Shown: positions 8,228 to 17,025, numbered from the stretch's first letter. The stretch: DNA of 64,000 nucleotides from WRGT01 sp942493035 (GCA_942493035.1 OW818666.1:3100001-3164000); one strand, 5' to 3'. The notes: generated by a model not told the origin, from the sequence alone. Translations and numbers: made by a program.

Positions 8228-9193
8228 TCAATCCTTTAATCCAAGACTTAAATGATAAGCCTCGAGTTTAGTCTTTATTTCCTTAAGCACTATATCACTA
8301 TTATGCTTAGATTTCCTTACTTCATCTTCGGTTCTTTTAACAAGTTCTTCCAGTGTAGAAATATCAAGACTCTTTAAAGTATTATATGCTCTAACTGAAA
8401 ATTCTATATCATCAATAGATTTTGATAAAAGAACTTTCATTTTTTCTATTCCTTCATCAACAACTTCAATTTCCTCTTCCTGCTCTTCTTCAAAGTTTAT
8501 AAAGATAGACATATGATCCTTAACAATCTTCGCAGCTTGTGCAAGTGCATCATCAGGTTTAATTGAACCGTCTGTCCATATTTCAAGAATCAGTTTATCG
8601 TAGTCTGTTCTTTGAGAAACACGGGTATCTTCAACTTTAACATTTACTTTTTGTACCGGTGAAAAGATAGAGTCAATTGAGATAACTCCAACAGTCTCGG
8701 TGTTCAACTTATTAACCTCAGAAGGAACATAACCTCTCCCTCTTTCAATCTGAACTTCCATATCTATTTTTGCAGAATCATTAAGAGTTGCAATTTTAAG
8801 ATCTTTATTCATAACTTCAATATCAGGATCGACATCAAAATCAGAACCTTTCAACTCTCCTGATCCTTCTTTAACTATATGAAGTACTTTAGATATTTCA
8901 CCATCATATTTAAATCTGAGTTTTTTCAGATTTAAAATCATACGTGTTACATCTTCATACACACCGTTTATCGTAGAAAATTCATGTGGGACACCTTCAA
9001 TTTTTATTGCAGTGATGGCCGCACCTTCAATTGATGAAAGAAGTACTCTTCTAAGTGAATTTCCAACTGTCAAACCATAACCTTTTTCAAAAGGCTCAGC
9101 TATAAACCTGCCGTAATTAGGTTGTAAATCATCATGTTCAAATGATATTTTACCCGGTCTCTTAAAGCCCTTAAGAAGATTTTTTTGGGCCAT
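8228..9193 (-). CDS. rpoA: DNA-directed RNA polymerase subunit alpha
   Basis: Alpha dimerises to nucleate RNA polymerase assembly, and its C-terminal domain contacts promoter UP elements and activators. The N-terminal domain has GYGLTVGNSLRRVLLSS (near residues 36-52). An acidic linker around 225-240 leads to the C-terminal domain (VRAYNTLKSLDISTLEELV). I chose ATG at 9193 (321 residues, MAQKNLLKG), because GGAGGAG lies immediately upstream; an in-frame TTG at 9208 is part of that ribosome site. The order rpsD-rpoA-rplQ is the standard alpha operon. Confidence 0.97.
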   Translation of the reverse strand: MAQKNLLKGFKRPGKISFEHDDLQPNYGRFIAEPFEKGYGLTVGNSLRRVLLSSIEGAAITAIKIEGVPHEFSTINGVYEDVTRMILNLKKLRFKYDGEISKVLHIVKEGSGELKGSDFDVDPDIEVMNKDLKIATLNDSAKIDMEVQIERGRGYVPSEVNKLNTETVGVISIDSIFSPVQKVNVKVEDTRVSQRTDYDKLILEIWTDGSIKPDDALAQAAKIVKDHMSIFINFEEEQEEEIEVVDEGIEKMKVLLSKSIDDIEFSVRAYNTLKSLDISTLEELVKRTEDEVRKSKHNSDIVLKEIKTKLEAYHLSLGLKD

Positions 9194-9248
9194 TTTCTCC
9201 TCCAACAAAATAATAAATAAACAGCTCTATCGAAAAACGAAAAACTAC

Positions 9249-9881
9249 TTATTTTGAGTAAAGTTCTATTACGAGCTGCTCATTGAAGCCATCTTTGATG
9301 TCTTCTCTTTTCGGCATTCTGATAATTTTAGCCACTCTGTTTTCATAATCAACATCAACCCACTCCGGCTTTGAATCTATAGCCTTTGAAAGTTTTATCG
9401 CATCTTCAAGAATTAGATTAGTTTTGAAATATTCTCTAATCTCAATTTTATTCCCTTCTCTTACGATGAAAGAGGCAATGTCAACGACTCTGTCATTCAC
9501 CAGTACGTGCTGATGCTGAATAATTTGTCTGGCCTGTGATCTTGATGTAGCAAAACCAAGTCTATATATTACATTATCAAGTCTTCTTTCAAGCAGCGAA
9601 AGCATATTCTCACCGGTAACGCCTTTCATCTTGTTTGCATTTTCGAAATTAATTCTAAACTGCTTTTCAAGAAGACCATATGTTCTTTTGATTTTCTGCT
9701 TTTCTCTCAACTGAACAGCATAATCTGACATTTTAGCTCTTCTTTTTCTTGGTGGACCTGGAGGATATTTTTTACTCCCTTTAACAGGACATTTATCAGT
9801 TAAACATCTCTGTCCTTTTAACATCAAAGGAGTCATCTCTCTTCTACATAATTTACATTTTGGACCTGTATACTTAGCCAT
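9249..9881 (-). CDS. rpsD: 30S ribosomal protein S4 (uS4), zinc-binding form
   Basis: Early 16S rRNA-binding assembly protein, 210 residues. It retains four N-terminal Cys (C9, C12, C26, C31), so it is the C+ zinc form. The S4 RNA-binding domain lies around 98-160 (LERRLDNVIYRLGFATSR, then QHVLVNDRVVDI). In many bacteria S4 represses its own operon; no such leader can be proved here. It lies between rpsK and rpoA. Confidence 0.97.
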   Translation of the reverse strand: MAKYTGPKCKLCRREMTPLMLKGQRCLTDKCPVKGSKKYPPGPPRKRRAKMSDYAVQLREKQKIKRTYGLLEKQFRINFENANKMKGVTGENMLSLLERRLDNVIYRLGFATSRSQARQIIQHQHVLVNDRVVDIASFIVREGNKIEIREYFKTNLILEDAIKLSKAIDSKPEWVDVDYENRVAKIIRMPKREDIKDGFNEQLVIELYSK

Positions 9882-9896
9882 ATTGAAAACTCTCCG

Positions 9897-10286
9897 TTAC
9901 ACTCTTCTTCTTTTCTTGGGTCTGCATCCATTGTGGGGCACTGGAGTTATATCTTTAATTTTAGAAATATTCAATCCACTCTGAAATAGTGATCTCACAG
10001 CAGCTTCTCTGCCTATTCCGGGGCCTTTAACATAAACTTCTATTGACTGTAATCCGGCATTTTCCATTGCATTTTCAGCAGCTGTTTTTGCAGCCATCTG
10101 TGCAGCAAATGGAGTAGATTTTCTTGAACCTTTAAAACCTTCTCCACCTGAAGTTGCCCATGAAATTACATTCCCCTGCATATCTGTAAGAGTAACAATA
10201 GTATTATTATATGTTGCCTGAATAAAAGCTTTCCCGACAGGAATATTTTTCTTCTCTTTTTTTGTTTTTGTTTTTTTCTGTTTCAC
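9897..10286 (-). CDS. rpsK: 30S ribosomal protein S11 (uS11)
   Basis: Platform protein of the small subunit at the mRNA exit. 129 residues with a Lys-rich start, then GKAFIQATYNNTIVTLTD, the core SGGEGFKGSRKSTPFAAQ and the end PHNGCRPKKRRRV. Length and order (rpsM-rpsK-rpsD) are standard. Confidence 0.98.
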   Translation of the reverse strand: MKQKKTKTKKEKKNIPVGKAFIQATYNNTIVTLTDMQGNVISWATSGGEGFKGSRKSTPFAAQMAAKTAAENAMENAGLQSIEVYVKGPGIGREAAVRSLFQSGLNISKIKDITPVPHNGCRPKKRRRV

Positions 10287-10298
10287 TTCAGATACCTC

Positions 10299-10673
10299 TT
10301 ATTTCTTTTTCTTGCTACCGACAGATACTCTGCGATTACCTTTTCGGGTTCTGGCATTATTCTTAGTATTCTGCCCTCTTACCGGCAGTCCTCGTCTGTG
10401 CCTGATTCCTCTGTAGCATCCTATATCCATAAGCCTTTTTATGTTCATAGCAATCTCAGTTCGGAGATCACCTTCAACTTTTATTTTCTGGTCAATGAAT
10501 TTTCTTATACTTGCGATTTCATCATCTGTCAGTTCTTTTACACGGGTATCAGGATTGATACCAGCTTCCATAACTATTTTCTGAGCAGTACTTGGTCCTA
10601 TTCCATATATATAGGTTAATCCAACTTCTATTCTTTTATCACTTGGTAAATCTACACCTGCTATCCTTGCCAT
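10299..10673 (-). CDS. rpsM: 30S ribosomal protein S13 (uS13)
   Basis: Head protein of the small subunit that bridges to the large subunit and touches P-site tRNA. 124 residues, starting MARIAGVDLPSDKRIEVGLT with YIYGIGPSTAQKI. The C-terminal GIRHRRGLPVRGQNTKNNAR and the basic tail match the family. It follows rpmJ by 19 bases. Confidence 0.98.
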   Translation of the reverse strand: MARIAGVDLPSDKRIEVGLTYIYGIGPSTAQKIVMEAGINPDTRVKELTDDEIASIRKFIDQKIKVEGDLRTEIAMNIKRLMDIGCYRGIRHRRGLPVRGQNTKNNARTRKGNRRVSVGSKKKK

Positions 10674-10692
10674 AAAGTCCTCTTAAATAAGA

Positions 10693-10827
10693 TTAATGTT
10701 TTTTTACGGTTCTAACCTTTTGTCTTTGTTTGTGTCTGGGATTTACACATATTACCCGAACAACACCATGACGTTTAATAACTTTGCATTCACTGCAAAC
10801 TTTTTTTACTGATACTTTAACTTTCAT
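10693..10827 (-). CDS. rpmJ: 50S ribosomal protein L36 (bL36), zinc-binding form
   Basis: A 44-codon gene below the usual ORF size cut. It starts MKVKVSVKKVCSECKVIKRH and ends KQRQKVRTVKKH. C11, C14, C27 and H32 supply the CCCH zinc site, so this is the C+ type. It has a few extra C-terminal residues relative to the common 37-38. The position between infA and rpsM is the classic one. Confidence 0.96.
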   Translation of the reverse strand: MKVKVSVKKVCSECKVIKRHGVVRVICVNPRHKQRQKVRTVKKH

Positions 10828-10905
10828 AAATAATACTCCTCATCGAACAAAAAGCCATTTACTGTTGGCATTATTTTTATGTCAACTTTATTCTGCTTGT
10901 TTCCA

Positions 10906-11124
10906 TTATTTTGATCTGTAAGTGATTCTACCGCGATTAAGATCGTAAGGTGATAATTCAACAGTCACTTTATCACCAGTAAGTATTTTGATATAATGCA
11001 TTCTCATTTTACCTGAGATGTGTGCTAAAACAACATGACCATTATTTAATTTTACTCTGAACATAGCGTTAGGAAGCGGTTCAACGACCACTCCTTCAAC
11101 CTCTATTGGTTCTTCTTTAGCCAT
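10906..11124 (-). CDS. infA: translation initiation factor IF-1
   Basis: Single OB-fold factor, 72 residues, that occupies the ribosomal A site during initiation. MAKEEPIEVEGVVVEPLPNA and LTGDKVTVELSPYDLNRGRI are family hallmarks. It follows secY by 21 bases; adk and map, which often lie between them, are absent here. Confidence 0.98.
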   Translation of the reverse strand: MAKEEPIEVEGVVVEPLPNAMFRVKLNNGHVVLAHISGKMRMHYIKILTGDKVTVELSPYDLNRGRITYRSK

Positions 11125-11145
11125 AAACTCTCTCTAAAAAATTTA

Positions 11146-12486
11146 TTAAAATCTTCCCTGAATTTTCTTTTTGCTTCCAAGGAAACCATCGTAATGACGC
11201 ATCAATAACTGTGATTCAATCTGCTTTAATGTATCAAGAGCAACACCAACTATAATAAGTAGTGATGTTCCACCGAAAAGATAAGCCATATCCTGAGGAA
11301 CCTGCTCTGGCCATATTCTAATGATGAAATCCGGAACAGCGGCTATTAGAGCAAGAAAAATTGAACCTGAAAGAGTAAGTCTATTTAAAATGCCCATCAA
11401 ATGATCGGATGTGTTCTTCCCGGGTCTGATCCCTGGAATAAAACCGCCATATTTTTTTAAATTATCAGCAATTTCTACAGGATTGAAACGTAACTGTGTG
11501 TAAAAAAAACAGAAAAATATGACTAAAGCTGTATAAAGAATTATATATGGAATCTGACCAGGATTCAGCCAGAACTGTACTTTATTAAGGTAGGGATTAC
11601 TGCTTACACCCATCATCCTTACCATCTGTGAAGGAAATACTATAATAGCTGATGCAAAAATAATCGGAATTACGCCGGCAGCATTAACTTTTAATGGGAT
11701 AAACTGAGATGAAGTTCCTACTGAAGCAGCGCCAGCTCCTCTCTTACCATACTGAACAGGAATTCTTCTCATTCCTAATGTTAAAAGAATACAAGCAGCA
11801 ACTACAAGAAAGAATAAACCAATAAGGATAAATCCTACAATAGGTTCTCCGGTATCAGCAATTTTTTTCCCTGTAGCAACAAGTGACTGAGGAAGACGGA
11901 CAACAATACCAGCCATGATTATAAGAGAGATTCCGTTACCGATCCCTCTTTCAGTTATCATTTCGCCCAACCACATAAGTACCATGGTCCCGGTAACAAT
12001 TGCTATTACTGAAGTTATAACAAAACCAATTCCGCCATCACTCGATACAACTGTAGCACCATCTGAAGTCCTCATCGATTTCATCCAGAAAGTTAACCCC
12101 AATCCCTGTATAGTACAGAGTAAAACAGTACCATACTTTGTAATCTGACTTAATTTTTTTTGTCCTTCAGCGCCTTCTTTTGCAAGTTCTGATAGATAAG
12201 GAAATACAACTTTCAAAAGGTCAACAATAATAGAAGAAGATATATATGGCATTATACCAAGTGCAAAGATGGTAAATCTCTTTAAAGCACCACCGGCAAA
12301 TAGATCAAAAAAATCCAGAACACCGGCACTTTCAGCTTCAACAAAATAATTCTTTAACGCTTCAACATTAATCCCGGGAATTGGAATATGAGCTCCGATT
12401 CTATATACTATTAAAACGAAAATAGTAAAAAATATTCTTTTACGCAAATCCGGTATTTTAAATATATTAGCTACTGCACTTGACAT
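11146..12486 (-). CDS. secY: preprotein translocase subunit SecY
   Basis: Channel subunit of the Sec translocon, 446 residues, with about ten hydrophobic segments. The N-terminus has RKRIFFTIFVLIVYRIGAHI and PGIN, then the plug-region FDLFAGGALKRFTIFALGI; YGKRG (RIPVQYGKRG) marks the cytoplasmic loop used by the ribosome and SecA. It sits after rplO as usual. The partner secE is at 37.7 kb in the same cluster; secG is not in the window. Confidence 0.97.
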   Translation of the reverse strand: MSSAVANIFKIPDLRKRIFFTIFVLIVYRIGAHIPIPGINVEALKNYFVEAESAGVLDFFDLFAGGALKRFTIFALGIMPYISSSIIVDLLKVVFPYLSELAKEGAEGQKKLSQITKYGTVLLCTIQGLGLTFWMKSMRTSDGATVVSSDGGIGFVITSVIAIVTGTMVLMWLGEMITERGIGNGISLIIMAGIVVRLPQSLVATGKKIADTGEPIVGFILIGLFFLVVAACILLTLGMRRIPVQYGKRGAGAASVGTSSQFIPLKVNAAGVIPIIFASAIIVFPSQMVRMMGVSSNPYLNKVQFWLNPGQIPYIILYTALVIFFCFFYTQLRFNPVEIADNLKKYGGFIPGIRPGKNTSDHLMGILNRLTLSGSIFLALIAAVPDFIIRIWPEQVPQDMAYLFGGTSLLIIVGVALDTLKQIESQLLMRHYDGFLGSKKKIQGRF

Positions 12487-12511
12487 TCATTTACCCTAAC
12501 GTTTATTTACT

Positions 12512-12952
12512 TTAGTTTTTTCTGATAACAGCTTCTCCGCCTGCATTCCGGATCTTTTCGGAAGCACTTGAAGAAAATGAGTCTGCAATAACTTTTACTG
12601 ATTTTTTAAACTCGCCATTTCCAAGGATTTTAACTAATTTTGTTGTATCCTCGATCAAGCCTTTCTTGAAAAGAAGTTCAGGATTTATTTCACTTGCATC
12701 AAGTTTATCAATCTGCTCAATATTTACTATCTGATAAAACTTTTTAAAAATATTATTGAATCCTCTTTTAGGAATCCTTCTCTGAAGAGGCATCTGACCA
12801 CCTTCAAATCCGGGCTTGTGTGTACTTCCAGATCTTGCCATCTGCCCTTTGTGACCTCTACCTGCAGTTTTACCACCACCTGCAGATGGTCCGGTACCTA
12901 CTCTTTTTCTTTTCTTTATTGAAGCTGGTTTTTTGATGGTATATTGTTCCAT
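12512..12952 (-). CDS. rplO: 50S ribosomal protein L15 (uL15)
   Basis: Late assembly protein of the large subunit, 146 residues. The glycine-rich N-terminal extension GTGPSAGGGKTAGRGHKGQ and GGQMPLQRRIPKRGF are typical. The order rpmD-rplO-secY is standard. Confidence 0.97.
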   Translation of the reverse strand: MEQYTIKKPASIKKRKRVGTGPSAGGGKTAGRGHKGQMARSGSTHKPGFEGGQMPLQRRIPKRGFNNIFKKFYQIVNIEQIDKLDASEINPELLFKKGLIEDTTKLVKILGNGEFKKSVKVIADSFSSSASEKIRNAGGEAVIRKN

Positions 12953-12970
12953 TACTGTATCTCTCTATAA

Positions 12971-13159
12971 TTATGAAATTATTTCTTTAACTTCTACAAG
13001 ATGATGTACTTTCATGATCATACCTCTGATAACAGGATTATCATCATGCTCTCTTGCTGAATTCATTTTTCTTAAACCAAGAGCCACCAGGGTTGCTCTC
13101 TGATTAGGCTTTGTACATATACTGCTTTTTATCTTTTTTACTAATAATTTCTTAGCCAT
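12971..13159 (-). CDS. rpmD: 50S ribosomal protein L30 (uL30)
   Basis: 62-residue protein. KLLVKKIKSSICTKPNQRAT and LGLRKMNSAREHDDNPVIRG match the family's short bacterial form. It begins 4 bases after the rpsE stop and precedes rplO. Confidence 0.95.
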   Translation of the reverse strand: MAKKLLVKKIKSSICTKPNQRATLVALGLRKMNSAREHDDNPVIRGMIMKVHHLVEVKEIIS

Positions 13160-13163
13160 AGTG

Positions 13164-13676
13164 TTACTCCCAAAGTTTTGAGATTGGAATCTCTCTGATC
13201 GCAGCAGCTTCTTTAAGACTTCTTAACTGTAAAAGTCCGTCAAGTGTAGCTTTAACAACATTTATAGGATTTCTTGATCCCTGTGCTTTTGTAAGAATGT
13301 CTGAGATTCCAGCTTTTTCTATTACAGCTCTTACTGAAGCACCAGCAATAATTCCTGTACCTGGAGCAGCTGGTTTAAGGATTACTTTTGCTGACTTAAA
13401 CTGCCCAATTACTTCATGCGGAATTGTATTTTTATTTAGATTGACTTTATATAAATTCTTTTTTGCATCTTCTTTACTTTTATCTATAGCATCCGGAACA
13501 TCATTAGCTTTACCGAAACCGACTCCCACATGACCATCTCCATCACCTATAACAGATAATGCGCTGAATGAAAATCTTCTACCACCTTTTACAACTTTTG
13601 CGACTCTGTTTATAACTACAACTTTATCAGAGATCTCTACACCATCAACTTTACTTCTTTTTCTTTTAATCTTCAT
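13164..13676 (-). CDS. rpsE: 30S ribosomal protein S5 (uS5)
   Basis: Small-subunit protein that affects decoding accuracy and mRNA unwinding, 170 residues. The double-stranded-RNA-like N-terminal domain holds VVKGGRRFSFSALSVIGD and GHVGVGFGKANDVPDAI. The C-terminal domain has PGTGIIAGASVRAVIEKAGI. Order and length are normal. Confidence 0.97.
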   Translation of the reverse strand: MKIKRKRSKVDGVEISDKVVVINRVAKVVKGGRRFSFSALSVIGDGDGHVGVGFGKANDVPDAIDKSKEDAKKNLYKVNLNKNTIPHEVIGQFKSAKVILKPAAPGTGIIAGASVRAVIEKAGISDILTKAQGSRNPINVVKATLDGLLQLRSLKEAAAIREIPISKLWE

Positions 13677-13685
13677 AATAAACTC

Positions 13686-14051
13686 CTAGAACTCTAGCCC
13701 ATTTTCACGAGCTGCATCAGCAAAAGCTTTAATTTTTCCGTGATATAGATAACCATTTCTATCAAATACTACTTTTTTTATACCTTTAGAAACAGCCTTT
13801 TCTGCAACAAGCTTTCCTAATGTTTTAGCTGCTTCTATATTTCCTCTGTTTTTCATTTCCGGGAAATCCTGTGACAATGACGAAGATGATACAAGTGTAT
13901 GCCCTTTAGAATCATCAATTATCTGAGCAAAAAAATTCTTGTTACTTCTAGATATACAGAGTCTGAATAATTCAGTATTTTTTCTAATTTTCTTTTTTAC
14001 TCGTATTCTTCTTCTTGAAAACCTTTTCTTTTTTAAAGACAACTTATCCAT
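13686..14051 (-). CDS. rplR: 50S ribosomal protein L18 (uL18)
   Basis: Binds 5S rRNA with L5, 121 residues. A basic N-terminus (KKRFSRRRIRVKKKIRKN) is followed by LCISRSNKNFFAQIIDDSKG and KKVVFDRNGYLYHGKIKAFA. Its start overlaps the rplF stop by one base (14051), which suggests coupled translation. Confidence 0.97.
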   Translation of the reverse strand: MDKLSLKKKRFSRRRIRVKKKIRKNTELFRLCISRSNKNFFAQIIDDSKGHTLVSSSSLSQDFPEMKNRGNIEAAKTLGKLVAEKAVSKGIKKVVFDRNGYLYHGKIKAFADAARENGLEF

Positions 14052-14593
14052 TATTTTTTACCTGTTTTTCCTGCTTTTTTCCTGACATTTTCATTTTTAT
14101 ATCTAATGCCTTTCCCTTTATACGGTTCAGGTGGACGTAGTTTTCGTATATTAGCTGCAACTTGACCGACTTGTTCTTTGTTGAAACCTTTTACTTTAAA
14201 TTTAGTAGGCTCGGTTACTTCAAGAATTATACCTGCTGGAGCTTTAAATATAATAACATGCGAATATCCAAGCTGAAACTGAATATCTGTTCCCTGCTGA
14301 ATCGCTCTATATCCAACACCGATAATTTCAAGTTCCTTAACAAACCCGGTAGATACACCGACAACCATATTGTTTATTAAAGTTCTAAAAAGACCATGAT
14401 AAGCTCTTAACTGCTTATTATTATCATCAGCAATCTTCACATTAAGAAGATTTGCTTCTTTAGAAACATTTACGCCGCTCAACAAATTTAAATTATCCTC
14501 ACCAAGAGGACCTTTTACATTTATATTAGAATCAACTATATTTACTGTTACAGTTCCAGGTATTTCAACTGGTAGTTTTCCTATTCTAGACAT
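14051..14593 (-). CDS. rplF: 50S ribosomal protein L6 (uL6)
   Basis: Large-subunit protein near the factor-binding site, 180 residues. MSRIGKLPVEIPGTVTV opens the first domain and the second ends with the signature PPEPYKGKGIRYKNENVRKK. Order rpsH-rplF-rplR is standard. Confidence 0.98.
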   Translation of the reverse strand: MSRIGKLPVEIPGTVTVNIVDSNINVKGPLGEDNLNLLSGVNVSKEANLLNVKIADDNNKQLRAYHGLFRTLINNMVVGVSTGFVKELEIIGVGYRAIQQGTDIQFQLGYSHVIIFKAPAGIILEVTEPTKFKVKGFNKEQVGQVAANIRKLRPPEPYKGKGIRYKNENVRKKAGKTGKK

Positions 14594-14611
14594 ATCTATA
14601 CACTCTTTCCA

Positions 14612-15013
14612 CTATGAAATTTCACAAATTACTTCGCCGCCGACATTAAGCTTCTGCGCAGCTTTATTTGTAATTACACCTTTAGGTGTAGATAAAATTC
14701 GTATTCCAATATTGTTAAAAACTGGCTTTAACTCTTCTGCTTTTGTATAGACTCTTCTTCCAGGTTTACTAATTCTAACAATGTTTAACAATGCAGACTG
14801 ATTCTGATCACTATATTTCAGGTATACCCTTAATACTTTCTGCTTATTATCTTCTATGATTTTATAATTTTTTATAAATCCTTCATCTTTTAAAATCTTA
14901 GCTATTGCTACTTTTATTTTTGATGACGGAATATCTACTTTCAAATGCTCTGCCTTGACTGCATTCCTTACTCGAGTTAGCATATCTGCAATTGGATCAC
15001 TAGTAGCACTCAT
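14612..15013 (-). CDS. rpsH: 30S ribosomal protein S8 (uS8)
   Basis: 16S rRNA-binding assembly protein, 133 residues. DPIADMLTRVRNAVKAEH and the C-terminal LSTPKGVITNKAAQKLNVGG, with EVICEIS, match the family. In E. coli S8 represses the spc operon; no equivalent leader is demonstrable here. Confidence 0.98.
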   Translation of the reverse strand: MSATSDPIADMLTRVRNAVKAEHLKVDIPSSKIKVAIAKILKDEGFIKNYKIIEDNKQKVLRVYLKYSDQNQSALLNIVRISKPGRRVYTKAEELKPVFNNIGIRILSTPKGVITNKAAQKLNVGGEVICEIS

Positions 15014-15040
15014 GTTTCAACCACTCTCCACTTTTATTTT

Positions 15041-15226
15041 CTACCATGACGATTTCGTTACACCTGGAATTTCACCAACACTAGCCAGTTTTCTAAAACA
15101 GATTCGACACATATCAAATCTTCTCAGGTAGCCTCTTGGTCTTCCACATATTGCACATCTATTATAATTACGTACCTTAAATTTTCCGCCCATTTTGTGT
15201 TTGGCGATCATACTTGCTTTTGCCAT
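15041..15226 (-). CDS. rpsN: 30S ribosomal protein S14 type Z (uS14)
   Basis: Short 61-residue zinc form of S14. Four Cys (C24, C27, C40, C43) make the zinc site within CAICGRPRGYLRRFDMCRIC. The end VGEIPGVTKSSW is typical. It lies between rplE and rpsH. Confidence 0.98.
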   Translation of the reverse strand: MAKASMIAKHKMGGKFKVRNYNRCAICGRPRGYLRRFDMCRICFRKLASVGEIPGVTKSSW

Positions 15227-15231
15227 GTCAA

Positions 15232-15786
15232 TTACCCCTGTTCTCTAAACGGCATTCTAAATTCTTTCAAAAGTGCTAAAGCTTCTTCTTTTGATTTAGC
15301 AGATGTTACTACTGTAACATTTATTCCATGAATCTTCTCAGTTCTATCAAAATTTATTTCCGGGAAAATAATCTGTTCCATTATTGAAAAATTATAATTG
15401 CCGTTTGTATCAAATGATTTTGGAGAAAGACCTTTGAAGTCCCGTACTCGTGGAAGAGCAATATTTATCAATCTGTCGAAAAATTCATACATCATAATGC
15501 CGCGTAAAGTTACTCTGCAGCCGACATCATACCCTTCTCGAATCTTAAAGTTTGCAATTGATTTTCTGGCAACAGTTTTAACAGCTTTCTGTCCGGTAAT
15601 CATTGTAAGCTCATCAATTACTGAATTAAGATAGTTTGTATTAGAGTGGGCATCACCCATTCCAACATTAAGAACTATTTTCTCCAGTTTTGGTACCTGC
15701 ATGATAGTTTTATACTTAAAACTTTCCATGAGATTCTTTTTATACTTTGTATTGTATTCGTCTCTTAATCTTACTTGCATGGTCAA
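15232..15786 (-). CDS. rplE: 50S ribosomal protein L5 (uL5)
   Basis: Contacts 5S rRNA and P-site tRNA, 184 residues. KIVLNVGMGDAHSN, ITGQKAVKTVARKSIANFKI and GYDVGCRVTLRG are family motifs, and the end is EEALALLKEFRMPFREQG. Start chosen at ATG 15786, 5 bases after rplX ends. Confidence 0.98.
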   Translation of the reverse strand: MTMQVRLRDEYNTKYKKNLMESFKYKTIMQVPKLEKIVLNVGMGDAHSNTNYLNSVIDELTMITGQKAVKTVARKSIANFKIREGYDVGCRVTLRGIMMYEFFDRLINIALPRVRDFKGLSPKSFDTNGNYNFSIMEQIIFPEINFDRTEKIHGINVTVVTSAKSKEEALALLKEFRMPFREQG

Positions 15787-15791
15787 TACCC

Positions 15792-16130
15792 TTATTTATC
15801 TATGCTTTTTGAGCATGATTTGCAAATCCTGGTTTTGGATTTATCTGAGATCTCAATTCCGATTCTAGTCCCTTTTTTACATTTATCACAAAAATACATA
15901 ACATTTGAAATGTGAATCGGGAACTCTAAAGTTACCATTCTTCCCTGAGGATTTTCCTGTGAAGGTTTGAGATACTTATTTCTTTTATTAACACCTTCAA
16001 CAATAATTCGCCCCTTTGTTCTATCGACTTTTAGGACTTTTCCTCTTTTACCTCTATTAGAACCACTGTTAACGACTACGTTATCATTGATTTTTAATTT
16101 ACTTTTTACACAATCACTTACACTATTCAT
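15792..16130 (-). CDS. rplX: 50S ribosomal protein L24 (uL24)
   Basis: One of two assembly initiator proteins of the large subunit, 112 residues. The KOW motif is DNVVVNSGSNRGKRGKVLKV. A C-terminal Cys quartet (C81, C84, C103, C106) could bind zinc, as in many L24 proteins. It has about ten extra N-terminal residues (MNSVSDCVKS) before the KOW fold. Confidence 0.96.
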   Translation of the reverse strand: MNSVSDCVKSKLKINDNVVVNSGSNRGKRGKVLKVDRTKGRIIVEGVNKRNKYLKPSQENPQGRMVTLEFPIHISNVMYFCDKCKKGTRIGIEISDKSKTRICKSCSKSIDK

Positions 16131-16141
16131 CTCAAACCTCT

Positions 16142-16534
16142 TTATAAAACTTCAGGAGCAAGTGATACAATTTTAAGAAAATTCTTATCACGTAACTCTC
16201 TTGCTACAGGTCCAAATATCCTGGAACCTTTAGGCTCACCTTTTGCATCTATTATAGCCACAGCATTATCATCAAATTTGATGTATGATCCATCTTTTCT
16301 TCTAACAGCTTTTTTTGTTCTTACAACTACAGCCTTTAATACTGACTTACTGTGAACTTTCTTCCCTGTAGAATCTTTTAGACCATATGATGGTTGTGAG
16401 TCCTGGACTGCAACAACTATTATATCTCCGACAGAGGCATATCGTCTTTTTGATCCACCAAGAACCTTGATACACATGACTTTTTTTACACCACTGTTAT
16501 CCGCTACTTCAAGAACTGTCTGCACCTGTATCAT
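16142..16534 (-). CDS. rplN: 50S ribosomal protein L14 (uL14)
   Basis: Interface protein of the large subunit. It begins MIQVQTVLEVADNSGVKKVM and ends RIFGPVARELRDKNFLKIVS. At 130 residues it is about eight longer than the common 122. The extra residues are in the loop after VVAVQDSQP (roughly 46-63, SYGLKDSTGKKVHSKSV), where E. coli has a short RGKVKKGDV. Confidence 0.97.
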   Translation of the reverse strand: MIQVQTVLEVADNSGVKKVMCIKVLGGSKRRYASVGDIIVVAVQDSQPSYGLKDSTGKKVHSKSVLKAVVVRTKKAVRRKDGSYIKFDDNAVAIIDAKGEPKGSRIFGPVARELRDKNFLKIVSLAPEVL

Positions 16535-16543
16535 GACAAACCC

Positions 16544-16795
16544 CTATTTCACTTTCTCTATAATTTCAATCAATCTATATCTTTTTTCTTTTGATAAAGG
16601 TCTTGATTCTTCAATTTTAACTAAATCACCGATTGAGCATTCATTTTTTTCATCATGCCCTTTCAATTTTTTAGTTCTTCTTACAGATTTCTTATAAAGT
16701 GGATGCATAACCAGATCTTCAATTTCAACCACTATAGTTTTATCCATTTTATTACTTACTACTTTTCCGACTAGTTGTTTCCGTGTTGCTTTCAT
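16544..16795 (-). CDS. rpsQ: 30S ribosomal protein S17 (uS17)
   Basis: Small-subunit OB-fold protein, 83 residues. GKVVSNKMDKTIVVEIED and HPLYKKSVRRTKK, then GDLVKIEESRPLSKEKRYRL, are diagnostic. It lies between rpmC and rplN. Confidence 0.97.
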   Translation of the reverse strand: MKATRKQLVGKVVSNKMDKTIVVEIEDLVMHPLYKKSVRRTKKLKGHDEKNECSIGDLVKIEESRPLSKEKRYRLIEIIEKVK

Positions 16796-16818
16796 TTAAA
16801 TAATCTCCGGTTTCTTTT

Positions 16819-17025
16819 TTACCCTCGTGATTTCCTAATTCCTAAATCATATTCCTGTTTAAGGGTTAAAATTCTGGCTATATGTCGTTTCAATCCTTTA
16901 ATCTTCTTTGGATTATCAACTTTACTTGTAACTGATTTAAATCTCTCTTTACGGAGCTCTATTTTTGTATCCGTAAGGCTTTTATTTAGTTCAGTCATTG
17001 TCAATTCTTCAATTTTTCCTTTCAT
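16819..17025 (-). CDS. rpmC: 50S ribosomal protein L29 (uL29)
   Basis: Small helical protein at the exit tunnel that helps dock trigger factor and SRP. 68 residues, with the usual LRKERFKSVTSKVDNPKKIK and a C-terminal HIARILTLKQEYDLGI. Located between rplP and rpsQ as expected. Confidence 0.94.
   Translation of the reverse strand: MKGKIEELTMTELNKSLTDTKIELRKERFKSVTSKVDNPKKIKGLKRHIARILTLKQEYDLGIRKSRG

Noticed and set aside
9194..9208. TTG start for rpoA five codons upstream
   Set aside because: The extra codons (TTGGAGGAGAAA) are the ribosome-binding site of the ATG at 9193.
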